Origin: Micromonospora sp. H61
GTDB taxonomy: Bacteria; Actinomycetota; Actinomycetes; Mycobacteriales; Micromonosporaceae
Reading direction: 5' to 3'
Assembly: GCF_018070325.1 (NCBI RefSeq)
Contig: NZ_JAGPXY010000013.1
Span: forward strand, 1-64,000
DNA length: 64,000 nucleotides
Shown: positions 42,183 to 49,969 of the stretch, piece after piece
Position numbering within the stretch: the stretch's first letter is position 1
Layout: every line of letters begins with the position of its first letter
The notes under the pieces: model-generated
Seen by the model: only the letters and a program-made list of their open reading frames with translations
The model's database searches: none
What the model was told of the DNA's origin: nothing
Program-made: the position numbers and the translations under genes

Positions 42183-43142
42183 GTGACGAAGACGTACGAG
42201 GGCGGCGCGCCGCTCGCCGAGGTGGTCCGGTCCGGGTTCGTGGAGGGTGCGCACCGCGGCTCGGTGGTGGTGCTGGACGCCGCCGGTGCCGCGGTGGCGA
42301 CCGCCGGGGACGTGACCTCGCCGATCTTCCCCCGGTCGGCCAGCAAGCCGATGCAGGCGATCGGGATGCTCCGGGCCGGCCTGGCCCTGACCGACCCGGC
42401 CGACGTGGCGCTGGTCTCCGCGAGCCACGCCGGCGAGGAATTCCACATCTCCCGGGTCGGTGCGCTGCTGGAGCGCGCCGGATTGGACGCGTCGGCGCTG
42501 CACTGCCCGCCCGACCTGCCGGTGGGGGCCGCGGCCCGGGAGGCGGTGCTTCGAGCCGGTGGCGCCCCCAGCCGGGTGCAGATGAACTGCTCCGGCAAGC
42601 ACAGCGGGATGCTGTTGACCTGCGAGGCCGCCGGTTGGTCCCGGGAGGGCTACTGGCGGCCGGAGCACCCGCTTCAGCAGCGGCTGCGGGCCGCCATCGA
42701 GGAGTTCACCGGCGAGCAGGCGGCGGCGGTGGGGGTCGACGGCTGCGGCGCCCCGGTCCTCGCGGTGTCGCTGACCGGCCTGGCCGGGGCGTACCTCCGG
42801 CTGGTCGACGCCGAGCCCGGCTCGGTGCCGCGCACTGTGGCCGACGCGATGCGGGCGTACCCGGAGATCGTGGGTGGCACCCAGGCCGACGACACCCGGT
42901 TGATGCGCGGTGTCCCGGGGCTGCTGGCCAAGGTCGGTGCCGAGGGCGTGATCGCCGTGGCGCTGGCGGGCGTCGGCGCTGTCGCACTGAAGATCGACGA
43001 CGGCGCCGACCGGGCCCGGATGCCGGTACTGGTCTCGGCGCTGCGCCGGCTCGGCGTGGACGCTCCGGTGCTGACCGAGTACGCCGAGGTGCCGCTCTTC
43101 GGTGGCGGGGTCCCGGTCGGGGCGGTCCGCCCGCTCTGGTGA
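42183..43142 (+). CDS. Asparaginase, Rhizobium etli type (PF06089)
   Basis: A 319-residue protein of the thermolabile asparaginase II family, distinct from the E. coli enzymes. Signature elements are FPRSASKPMQAI, VSASHAGEEFHISRV with the SxxK/His-type residues, and MNCSGKHSGMLL with its conserved Cys and Lys. VDGCGAPVLAV and GTQADDTRLM follow. It would hydrolyse asparagine to aspartate and ammonia. The start is GTG 42183, 94 bases after the BKACE gene. Convergent with an alpha/beta hydrolase. Confidence 0.88.
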   Translation: MTKTYEGGAPLAEVVRSGFVEGAHRGSVVVLDAAGAAVATAGDVTSPIFPRSASKPMQAIGMLRAGLALTDPADVALVSASHAGEEFHISRVGALLERAGLDASALHCPPDLPVGAAAREAVLRAGGAPSRVQMNCSGKHSGMLLTCEAAGWSREGYWRPEHPLQQRLRAAIEEFTGEQAAAVGVDGCGAPVLAVSLTGLAGAYLRLVDAEPGSVPRTVADAMRAYPEIVGGTQADDTRLMRGVPGLLAKVGAEGVIAVALAGVGAVALKIDDGADRARMPVLVSALRRLGVDAPVLTEYAEVPLFGGGVPVGAVRPLW

Positions 43143-43226
43143 CACCACGGGCCCACCGGCCCGGCCGCCCGACCCGGCGGCCAACTCCGGATCGAGCGAC
43201 GTCAGGCCCGTCGGCGGCGGTGGTGG

Positions 43227-44024
43227 CTAGCTCAGAAAGTCGAGCAGCGCGGCGTTGACCGGCTCCGGACGCTCCAGCGGCAGCAGGTGCGCGGCGTCCG
43301 GCACGTCGGGCAGTCGCACCGCGCCGGGGACCTCGGCGGCGATCCGGTCGGCGAGCCGACTGATGTCCGGCACGTCCGCGGCGCCGGCGGTGACCAGGAC
43401 GGGGATCTTCAGCTCCCCGAGACGGCCGATCGCCGGTGGCGACAGCTCTCCCACCTCGACCGCGCCGAGCGCCAGTTCGGCGGCGAGGGCACGCTGGTCC
43501 ATCTCCTGCGCGAACGCGACCAGCTCCCTGTCGACGTCCTCCGGCTGACGGCGCGGGCCGACCACCCAGAACCGCACCTCACCGGCCGCGCCGGCCACGA
43601 AGTCGTCCGGGTCGACCTCGCCGACCAGGCCGTCCCAGAGGTCGTTCGCCTCGTCGGACCACTCGTTGCCGGAGACCGCCGTGTCGAACAACGCGAGGGC
43701 GCTCACCCGGTCGGGGTGGGCCAGCGCGGTGTCGATGGCGACCGCCCCGCCGAAGGAACAGCCGACCAGGGCGGCCCGGGGCAGATTGAGCGCGTCCAGC
43801 AGCCCGGCCACGTCGTCGTGGTGCGCGAACGGCGTCGGGGGCAGCTCGGAGTCTCCGTAGCCACGCAGGTCCGGGACGATCACCCGGTGCCGGGCGGCGA
43901 GCGCGGACACCTGCCCCCGCCACATCCGCCGGTCGGCGATTCCGGCGTGCAGCAGGACGACTGGCGAACCGGTGCCGGCCTCGTCGTACGCGATGCTTGC
44001 TCCATTGACTGTGATCTTGTGCAC
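43227..44024 (-). CDS. Alpha/beta hydrolase (with intact triad)
   Basis: A 265-residue alpha/beta hydrolase. The oxyanion region is LLHAGIADRRMW, the nucleophile elbow is GCSFGGAVA (serine), the acid is likely the Asp in GAADVPDISR, and the catalytic His is in DAAHLLPLERPE near the end. The closest relatives by eye are beta-ketoadipate enol-lactone hydrolase and haloperoxidase-like proteins, but substrate is unknown. ATG 44024 gives MHKITVNGASIAYDEAG. It is divergent from the XRE regulator gene. Confidence 0.86.
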   Translation of the reverse strand: MHKITVNGASIAYDEAGTGSPVVLLHAGIADRRMWRGQVSALAARHRVIVPDLRGYGDSELPPTPFAHHDDVAGLLDALNLPRAALVGCSFGGAVAIDTALAHPDRVSALALFDTAVSGNEWSDEANDLWDGLVGEVDPDDFVAGAAGEVRFWVVGPRRQPEDVDRELVAFAQEMDQRALAAELALGAVEVGELSPPAIGRLGELKIPVLVTAGAADVPDISRLADRIAAEVPGAVRLPDVPDAAHLLPLERPEPVNAALLDFLS

Positions 44025-44077
44025 GGACGGACCGTACGGATCGGCCGAGTGGCGCGCAAACGGGGTGCTGAGACCTT

Positions 44078-44093
44078 GCTAACTATGGTTAGC
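44078..44093. promoter_or_regulatory. Palindromic operator candidate upstream of the XRE regulator
   Basis: GCTAACTATGGTTAGC is a perfect 6-base-arm palindrome 44 bases before the regulator start. Related half-sites TTAGCG/CTAGCG recur at 44089-44094, 44111-44116 and 44123-44128, an arrangement suggesting cooperative autoregulation. The region is locally A+T-richer than its surroundings. Confidence 0.5.
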
Positions 44094-44136
44094 GTTTTGC
44101 TTGCAACAGCTAGCGCGGACGATTAGCGTCGCTGCC

Positions 44137-44724
44137 ATGGCCACACCCAAGGACCTTCCCGACGTCGGCGGGTTCATCCGCGATCTGCGGCGCAACGCCA
44201 AGATCTCGCTACGGCAGCTCGCCGAGCAGGCGGGGGTCAGCAACCCGTACCTCAGCCAGATCGAGCGCGGCCTGCGCAAACCCAGCGCCGAGGTGCTCCA
44301 GCAACTGGCGAGCGCGCTGCGGGTCTCCACGCCGGCGATGTACCTGCGCGCCGGTCTGCTCGACGATAAGGAAGGCCACGGGGTGCTCGCCGCCATCGCC
44401 GTGGACGCCGACCTGACGATGGCGCAGAAGCAGTCGCTCAGTCAGATCTACGAGACGTTCCGCCGGGAGAACACCCGGCTGGCCGAGGCCCAGGCCGAAG
44501 CCGAGACGGCGCAGGCCGACCAGCCCGCCAGCCCGTCCGCCAGCCAGGCCGCGGACCTGGCCAATGTGGCCGCCACCGGCCCCACCACCGTGGGCGGCAC
44601 CCCGACCGAAGCCGTGCTCGAGTCGGTAGCCGTCACCGAGGCGGGCACCGCCCCCGCCCCGGGCAGCACCAGCATCCCCCAGAAGAAGAAGGCCGCCGAG
44701 GCGGCCGAAGAGGAGACGTCATGA
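44137..44724 (+). CDS. XRE-family transcriptional regulator (Rv0474-like)
   Basis: A 195-residue regulator. The helix-turn-helix (about 10-65) reads FIRDLRRNAKISLRQLAEQA, then GVSNPYLSQIERGLRKPSAE. A short helical segment (about 80-130) follows, then a long disordered Ala/Thr/Pro-rich tail ending KKKAAEAAEEETS. The gene order regulator-HbhA-DUF2516 equals Rv0474-Rv0475-Rv0476 of M. tuberculosis. Its stop overlaps the start of the HbhA-like gene (ATGA). Palindromic sites upstream fit autoregulation. ATG 44137 gives MATPKDLPDVGG. Confidence 0.88.
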   Translation: MATPKDLPDVGGFIRDLRRNAKISLRQLAEQAGVSNPYLSQIERGLRKPSAEVLQQLASALRVSTPAMYLRAGLLDDKEGHGVLAAIAVDADLTMAQKQSLSQIYETFRRENTRLAEAQAEAETAQADQPASPSASQAADLANVAATGPTTVGGTPTEAVLESVAVTEAGTAPAPGSTSIPQKKKAAEAAEEETS

Positions 44725-45356
44725 GCGAGCCGAAGACCAACCGCATCCCCGCCCCGATCTACGCCGCAGCCGGCGCCGGTGAGCTGGCCATCGAGCAGCT
44801 GCGCAAGCTGCCGGCCGTGGTCGGCGTCCTCAGCACCCGGGTCGTCGCCGACCTGGGTGGCCGGGCCGTGCTGACCGGCTTCGAGCTGAAGCAGAAGGCC
44901 ACCGAGACGCTGCGAACCGCCAACGAGACCGCCGACCTGGCGAAGCTGCGCGAGGTGGCCGACATCGACAAGCTGCGCGCCGCCGCGACCCGCAACGCCG
45001 CCCTGGTGGTCGCGGGTGCCCAGGTCGCCCAGGAACGCGCCTTCGCCGCGTACGGCGCGCTGGTCGCCCGGGGCGAGCGGGTCGTCGGTGCCGGCGTGCT
45101 GGAGGCCGCCGAGACCGTCAACGCCGACATCGAGGCCACCGAGGCTGTGACGCCGGCCACCACCGCGGCTGTCATCACCCCGACCGCTGCGGCCCCCGCC
45201 GACGCGCCGACCCCGGCCGACGTGGCGGGGATCGCCGAGGCCAAGCCGGCCGCGGTCAAGAAGGTCGCCCGCGCGCCGAAGGCCGCCAAGCCGGCCGAGA
45301 CCCCGTCGGCGAAGCTTCCCCGGGCCACCAAGCGGACCCGCCCGGCCGCCGAGTAG
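44721..45356 (+). CDS. hbhA: HbhA-like (heparin-binding haemagglutinin) protein
   Basis: A 211-residue protein resembling mycobacterial HbhA: helical coiled-coil-prone N-terminal part (PIYAAAGAGELAIEQLRKL, then ETADLAKLREVADIDKLR) and a Lys/Ala/Pro-rich tail (AVKKVARAPKAAKPAE, ending KRTRPAAE). HbhA binds heparan sulfate via its lysine-rich tail in pathogens; in a soil actinomycete the relevant ligand is unknown, perhaps lipid or DNA. The family assignment rests on tail composition and on gene order with the XRE regulator and DUF2516 gene. A strong hairpin follows the gene. Confidence 0.72.
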   Translation: MSEPKTNRIPAPIYAAAGAGELAIEQLRKLPAVVGVLSTRVVADLGGRAVLTGFELKQKATETLRTANETADLAKLREVADIDKLRAAATRNAALVVAGAQVAQERAFAAYGALVARGERVVGAGVLEAAETVNADIEATEAVTPATTAAVITPTAAAPADAPTPADVAGIAEAKPAAVKKVARAPKAAKPAETPSAKLPRATKRTRPAAE

Positions 45357-45364
45357 CTCGTCGG

Positions 45365-45413
45365 GTCCACGACCCCGGCGGCGTCCTTGTCGGACGTAGC
45401 CGGGGTCGTGGAC
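45365..45413 (+). terminator. Hairpin after hbhA-like gene
   Basis: Perfect 15-base arms (45365-45379 and 45399-45413, GTCCACGACCCCGGC and its complement) with a 19-base loop fill most of the 71-base gap before the DUF2516 gene. It may end or reduce the upstream transcript. Confidence 0.7.
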
Positions 45414-45427
45414 ATAAACTGGCCGAC

Positions 45428-45742
45428 ATGGCCAACGCCGCGCCGATCTTCGCCTATGCCGTCCGTGACGTGATCGAGCTGATCCTGCTCGTCTTCGCGC
45501 TGATCGTTCAGGGCGTCGCCCTGGTGCACGCCGTCACCCAGCGCTCCGACGCCTTCCCCGCCATCGGGACGCTGCCCAAGGGCGGTTGGATCGCCATCCT
45601 GGCGGTCTGCCTCGTGCTGACCCTGCTCGGCTTCGGTCCGATCAGCCTCTTCGGGCTGGTCGGCATCGCCGCCGGTCTGATCTACCTGCTCGACGTCCGG
45701 GTCGGTCTGCGCGACCTGAGCGACGGCAAAGGGTTCTGGTGA
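45428..45742 (+). CDS. DUF2516 membrane protein (Rv0476-like)
   Basis: A 104-residue protein with two to three membrane segments (LILLVFALIVQGVALVHAV, WIAILAVCLVLTLLGFG, then FGLVGIAAGLIYLLDV). The pattern fits DUF2516, which stands next to HbhA in mycobacteria. Function unknown. ATG 45428 lies 15 bases after the hairpin. The last codons overlap the GTG of the next gene (GTGA), indicating coupling to the alpha/beta hydrolase. Confidence 0.85.
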   Translation: MANAAPIFAYAVRDVIELILLVFALIVQGVALVHAVTQRSDAFPAIGTLPKGGWIAILAVCLVLTLLGFGPISLFGLVGIAAGLIYLLDVRVGLRDLSDGKGFW

Positions 45743-46626
45743 GAGGTTTTCGCTGGCCGCCTCCGCCCGACAGCGGGCCCCGCACCTGGGGGCCCGGGCC
45801 GGGTGGGCCGCGTACCGGCCGGCCGGCGCTGCCGGAGCCGGAGACCGAGCTGGTCACCACTCCGCACGGCGTACGGCTGGAGCGGCTGGTCACCGGCACC
45901 GGTGATCCGGTCACCGTGTTCGCGCACGGGCTGGGCAACGGCATCGCCACCACCCGCCCGTTCGGCAGTGGGGTGAACGGGCGCAAGGTGTTCTTCCAGT
46001 TCCGCGGGCACGGCCGTTCCGAAGCCCCGGACGGGCCGTGGGACTACCTGGACCTGGCCCGGGATCTGCGGGCGATCGCCGACCTCGGCGGCGCCAGCCG
46101 CGCGTTCGGCGCGAGCCTCGGCGCGGGCGCCCTCTGCCGACTCCTCGTGGAGAGCCCGGAGCGTTTCGACAAGCTGGTCTTCTTCCTGCCGGCGGTCCTC
46201 GACGAGCCACGCGGGCCGCTCGCCCGGGAGCGCGTCACCGACCTGCTGGAGGCGGTGGAGAGCGGGGACGCCTCGGCGGTCGCCGACATCGTCACGCTGG
46301 AGTTGCCCCCGGCGGTGCGCAACACCCCGGCCGGCTGGGCCTACCTGCGGCAACGGCTCGACCAACTGCTTCGCGACGGTCTGGCCGACGGTCTGGCCAC
46401 GCTCACCGACCAGACACCGCTGCGCCAGATCGGTGACCTGACGGCGGTCACCGCGCCGGCGCTGGTGATCGGTTGCGCGGGCGACGACCTGCACCCGGTC
46501 GAGGTCGCCGAGCGGCTCGCCGTCGCGCTGCCCCAGGCCACCCTGCACGTGTACGACAGGCCCGGCGTGCTCTGGTCGGAACGCGCCGACCTGCGGGACC
46601 GCATCTCCGGCTTCCTGAACGAGTAA
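45739..46626 (+). CDS. Alpha/beta hydrolase-fold protein
   Basis: A 295-residue alpha/beta hydrolase-like protein. An N-terminal Pro/Gly-rich stretch (about 1-40) precedes the fold. FAHGLGNGI is the oxyanion turn, FRGHGRSEAPDG a second family motif, and FGASLGAGALC the nucleophile serine elbow. ALVIGCAGDDLHPVE is the usual acid loop. The expected catalytic His near the C-terminus is not obvious: the position reads YDRPGVLWSE. Activity may therefore be altered. GTG 45739 overlaps the DUF2516 stop. Confidence 0.78.
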   Translation: MRGFRWPPPPDSGPRTWGPGPGGPRTGRPALPEPETELVTTPHGVRLERLVTGTGDPVTVFAHGLGNGIATTRPFGSGVNGRKVFFQFRGHGRSEAPDGPWDYLDLARDLRAIADLGGASRAFGASLGAGALCRLLVESPERFDKLVFFLPAVLDEPRGPLARERVTDLLEAVESGDASAVADIVTLELPPAVRNTPAGWAYLRQRLDQLLRDGLADGLATLTDQTPLRQIGDLTAVTAPALVIGCAGDDLHPVEVAERLAVALPQATLHVYDRPGVLWSERADLRDRISGFLNE

Positions 46627-46637
46627 CCTGCCCTGTC

Positions 46638-47375
46638 ATGGGCGTCACACAGCACGGCCGGACGCACCGGCTGGACCTTGCCGACCCGACACTGCGCGAA
46701 TGGACGTGCACGGTCCTGCACTCCGACGCGGAGCAGGGCATCGTGCTGGACCGTTCGGCGTTCTACCCGGGCGGCGGTGGTCAACCACCCGACCACGGCG
46801 TGCTGCTCTGGCAGGGGGTGCAGACCCGGATCGTCGGCACCCGCAAGGGCGACGACCCCTACCTGGTTCCCGCCGAGGGTGACCCGCTGCCGCCGGTCGG
46901 CACCGAGGTCGTCGGCGCGGTGGAGGACGAGCGCCGCACCCGGCTGATGCGCACCCACTCCGGGCTGCACGTGCTCTGCGGTGTGGTGTTCCGCGACTTC
47001 GGCGCGCTGGTGACGGGGAACTCCATGGAACCGGGCGAGGCCCGGATGGACTTCAACCTCCCCGAGGTGCCCCCGGATTTCAAGAGTCGCATCGAGGAGC
47101 TGGTCAACGCCGAGGTGGCCGCCGACCGCTCGGTCGCCACCCGGGTGCTGCCGCGCACCGAGGCGCTGGCCCTGCCGGACATCATCCGTACCCAGTCCAA
47201 CCTCATCCCGCCGGATGAGCAGGAGGTCCGGATCGTCGACATCGTCGGGCTCGACGTGCAGGCCGACGGCGGCACCCACGTCGCCTCCACCGCCCAGATC
47301 GGCAAGGTCCAGGTGGTCAAGGTGGAGAGCAAGGGCCGGGCCAACCGTCGGGTCCGGGTCCGACTGGTCGACTAG
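46638..47375 (+). CDS. AlaX-like alanyl-tRNA editing protein
   Basis: A 245-residue free-standing editing domain related to AlaRS. Motifs are DRSAFYPGGGGQPPDHG, the zinc-site HxxxH in RTHSGLHVL, and ADGGTHVASTAQIG. The canonical last motif is CGGTH; here the cysteine is replaced by aspartate, so zinc coordination is presumably by His-His plus this Asp, or is altered. AlaX proteins remove Ser or Gly mischarged on tRNA-Ala. ATG 46638, preceded by GAGTAACC, follows the hydrolase by 11 bases. Confidence 0.85.
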   Translation: MGVTQHGRTHRLDLADPTLREWTCTVLHSDAEQGIVLDRSAFYPGGGGQPPDHGVLLWQGVQTRIVGTRKGDDPYLVPAEGDPLPPVGTEVVGAVEDERRTRLMRTHSGLHVLCGVVFRDFGALVTGNSMEPGEARMDFNLPEVPPDFKSRIEELVNAEVAADRSVATRVLPRTEALALPDIIRTQSNLIPPDEQEVRIVDIVGLDVQADGGTHVASTAQIGKVQVVKVESKGRANRRVRVRLVD

Positions 47376-47399
47376 ATCGAGTACCGAATTCGGACGTCG

Positions 47400-47421
47400 G
47401 TTGTCAGGTATTCCTGACAAC
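47400..47421. promoter_or_regulatory. Perfect operator-like palindrome before the SDR gene
   Basis: GTTGTCAGG (47400-47408), spacer TATT, CCTGACAAC (47413-47421): a perfect 9-base-arm inverted repeat ending 9 bases before the SDR start. Arm length and spacing resemble TetR/MarR/PadR operators. No such regulator is adjacent; a WYL regulator is the nearest candidate. Confidence 0.6.
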
Positions 47422-47430
47422 GTCGCAGGC

Positions 47431-48345
47431 ATGACACAACCGCTCACAGGAAAGATCGCGCTCGTCGCCGGTGCCACCCGTGGTGCCGGACGGCAGATCG
47501 CCGTTCAGCTCGGCGCGGCCGGTGCCACTGTCTACGCCACCGGTCGCAGCTCCCGGGCCGGCCGCTCCGAGATGGACCGACCGGAGACCATCGAGGAGAC
47601 CGCCGAGCTGGTCAGCGCGGCCGGCGGCACCGGCATCGCCGTTCAGGTCGACCACCTGGTGCCCGAGCAGGTCCGCGACCTGGTCGCCCGGATCGACGCC
47701 GAACAGGGCCAACTCGACGTGCTGGTGAACGACATCTGGGGCGGCGACCCACTGGTCACCTGGAACAAGCCGGTCTGGGAGCAGCCGCTCGACGCCGGCT
47801 TCCGTACCCTGCGACTGGCCGTCGACACGCACATCATCACCAGCCACTTCGCCCTGCCGCTGCTGATCCGCAAGCCCGGCGGCCTGGTGGTGGAGATGGG
47901 CGACGGCACCAAGGCGTACAACGACGAGAACTACCGGCTGTCGGTCTTCTACGACCTGGCCAAGGTCTCGGTCAACCGGCTCGCCTTCAGCCAGGCCCAC
48001 GAGCTGAAGCCGCACGGCTGCACGGCCGTGGCGCTCACCCCCGGCTGGATCCGTTCCGAGGCGATGCTGGAGCACTTCGGCGTGACCGAGGAGAACTGGC
48101 GCGACGGTGCCGCCACCGACCCGAACTTCCTCATCTCGGAAACCCCGGCCTTCGTCGGCCGGGCGGTGGCCGCGCTCGCCGCCGACGAGGAGAAGGCCCG
48201 CTGGAGCGGCAAATCCGTCGACGCCGGCACGCTGTCCAAGGTGTACGGCTTCACCGACCTCGACGGCAGCCAACCCGAGGGTTTCCGCTACATCACCGAG
48301 GTGGTCGACGCGGGCAAGCCGTCGGACGTGACCGGCTACCGGTAG
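47431..48345 (+). CDS. SDR-family oxidoreductase, atypical
   Basis: A 304-residue short-chain dehydrogenase/reductase. The cofactor loop is VAGATRGAGRQIAVQL and the catalytic pair is YDLAK (Tyr-x3-Lys). The usual catalytic serine position reads GLVVEMGDGTK, so the serine is apparently absent. NDIWGG replaces the classic NNAG. The protein is longer than classic SDRs (about 250), with a C-terminal domain from about residue 215. Substrate unknown. Its 3' end overlaps the convergent WYL regulator gene by 10 bases. The palindrome at its promoter suggests tight repression. Confidence 0.82.
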   Translation: MTQPLTGKIALVAGATRGAGRQIAVQLGAAGATVYATGRSSRAGRSEMDRPETIEETAELVSAAGGTGIAVQVDHLVPEQVRDLVARIDAEQGQLDVLVNDIWGGDPLVTWNKPVWEQPLDAGFRTLRLAVDTHIITSHFALPLLIRKPGGLVVEMGDGTKAYNDENYRLSVFYDLAKVSVNRLAFSQAHELKPHGCTAVALTPGWIRSEAMLEHFGVTEENWRDGAATDPNFLISETPAFVGRAVAALAADEEKARWSGKSVDAGTLSKVYGFTDLDGSQPEGFRYITEVVDAGKPSDVTGYR

Positions 48346-49304
48346 AGCGCGGCAAGCCGGTCGGCGCCCTCCGCGAACAACCGCCGCAGCTCGGGTGGGC
48401 CGAGGACCTCGACCTCGGGGCCGAGCCCCAGCAGTTGGTGGTACGCCACCTGGACCGACTCGACGGGCAGCCGCGCCATCACCCAGCCCTGCCCGTCGGG
48501 CGGGCTGGCGGCGGCGACCAGTTCGTCGTACACGAAGGGGGCATCGACCAGGTGCCGGAGCTGGCGCAGGCCGGCGGGGCTCAGCCGGACGGCGACCTCG
48601 GCCCGCAGCATGGTCCGCAGGAACGACCCGGCCTGTCCGCGCCAGTGCCCGGCCAGGTCGAAGCCCTCGTCGCGGTCGAAGTGCTCGTCGCCCACCTCGA
48701 CCCCGGTGACCCGGTCCACCCGGTAGGTGCGCACATCGTCGCCGACCCGGCCGACCAGATACCAGACCCCGCTCTTGAGCACCAGACCGTACGGCTGGAC
48801 CTGGCGGGTCACCTCCCGGTCGCCGCGTCGGTAGCGCAGCTCCACCACCCGGTCGCCCCAGACCGCCCGGGCCAGCTCGGGCAGCCAGAGCGGTGGCGCG
48901 GTCTCCCGGAACCAGCCCGGCACGTCCAGGTGGAACCGCTGCCCGGCACGAGCCGGCGCGTCGCGCAGGGCGGGTGGCAGCGCGGCGAGCACCTTCAGCT
49001 CGGCGGACGCGACCGCGTCGGCGAGCCCCATCTCACCGGCCGGCCCGGGCAGCCCGGCGAGGAAGAGCGCCTCCGCCTCGTCCCGGGTCAGCCCGGTCAG
49101 TCGGGTGCGATACCCGCCGAGCAGGCGGTAACCACCGGCCCGCCCCCGGTCGGCGTAGACCGGCACGCCCGCCGCCGAGAGCGCCAGGACGTCCCGATAG
49201 ACGGTCCGCTCGGAGACTTCCAGCTCCCGCGCCAGCTCGCTCGCGGTCATCGACCCGCGCGACTGCAACAGCAACAGCAACGAGATCAGTCGGGACGCGC
49301 GCAT
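48336..49304 (-). CDS. WYL-domain transcriptional regulator (YafY/DeoR type)
   Basis: A 322-residue regulator with an HTH_11 domain (LISLLLLLQSRGSMTASELA, then VSERTVYRDVLALSAAGVPV) and a WYL domain (about 150-230) containing VQPYGLVLKSGVWYLVGR, followed by a WCX C-terminal extension. WYL proteins sense nucleic-acid or other ligands. ATG 49304 begins MRASRLI. It is convergent with the SDR and 24 bases downstream of the response-regulator gene, so it may be read through from the two-component/ABC operon. Confidence 0.87.
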   Translation of the reverse strand: MRASRLISLLLLLQSRGSMTASELARELEVSERTVYRDVLALSAAGVPVYADRGRAGGYRLLGGYRTRLTGLTRDEAEALFLAGLPGPAGEMGLADAVASAELKVLAALPPALRDAPARAGQRFHLDVPGWFRETAPPLWLPELARAVWGDRVVELRYRRGDREVTRQVQPYGLVLKSGVWYLVGRVGDDVRTYRVDRVTGVEVGDEHFDRDEGFDLAGHWRGQAGSFLRTMLRAEVAVRLSPAGLRQLRHLVDAPFVYDELVAAASPPDGQGWVMARLPVESVQVAYHQLLGLGPEVEVLGPPELRRLFAEGADRLAALYR

Positions 49305-49327
49305 CCGCCCATCCTGCCCGGTGCCGC

Positions 49328-49969
49328 TCACCGCCCGCCGGGCGTCAGCAACCCCCTGTCGTACGCGGTGGCCACCGCGGCAGCCCGGTCGTTGACTCCG
49401 AGCTTGGCGTACAGGTGCAGCAGGTGCGTCTTGACGGTGGCCTCGCTGATGAACAGTCGGGTCGCCGCCTCCCGGTTGGAGGCGCCCCGGGCCACCAGGG
49501 TGAGCACCTCCAACTCCCGTTGACTGAGCGGCTCCTCGGCGGGAGCGCGCAGTCGACCCATCAGCCGGCCGGCGACGCTCGGCGCGAGCACCGACTCGCC
49601 TCGGGCCGCGGCCCGGACCGCCCGAACCAGATCCTCCCGAGGTGCGTCCTTGAGCAGGTAACCGGTAGCACCGGCCTCGATCGCCGGCAGCACGTCCGCG
49701 TCCGTGTCGTAGGTGGTGAGCACCAGCACCCGGGCGGTGCTGCCGGCGCGAGCCAGTCTGCCGATGGCGGTGACGCCGTCCATCCCGGGCATCCGCAGAT
49801 CCATCAGCACCACGTCCGGCCGCAGCGTCGCGACCAGGGCCAACGCCTCCGAACCGTCCGCCGCCTCGCCCACCACCTCGAAGTCGGGGTCGCCGGTGAA
49901 CATCCCCCGCAGGCCGTCCCGCACCACCGGATGGTCGTCGACGATCAGCAGGCGAACCGGGGCGGTCAA
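49328..49969 (-). CDS. LuxR/NarL-family response regulator
   Basis: A 213-residue two-component regulator. Receiver domain residues: DD in LLIVDDHPVVRDG, the phosphorylated Asp in VVLMDLRMPGMDG, Thr in LVLTTYD, and Lys in YLLKDA. The C-terminal LuxR helix-turn-helix reads LSQRELEVLTLVARGASNRE, then LFISEATVKTHL. The ATG at 49969 overlaps the stop of the kinase gene (ATGA), so it should be expressed with it and likely controls the linked exporter. Confidence 0.92.
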   Translation of the reverse strand: MTAPVRLLIVDDHPVVRDGLRGMFTGDPDFEVVGEAADGSEALALVATLRPDVVLMDLRMPGMDGVTAIGRLARAGSTARVLVLTTYDTDADVLPAIEAGATGYLLKDAPREDLVRAVRAAARGESVLAPSVAGRLMGRLRAPAEEPLSQRELEVLTLVARGASNREAATRLFISEATVKTHLLHLYAKLGVNDRAAAVATAYDRGLLTPGGR

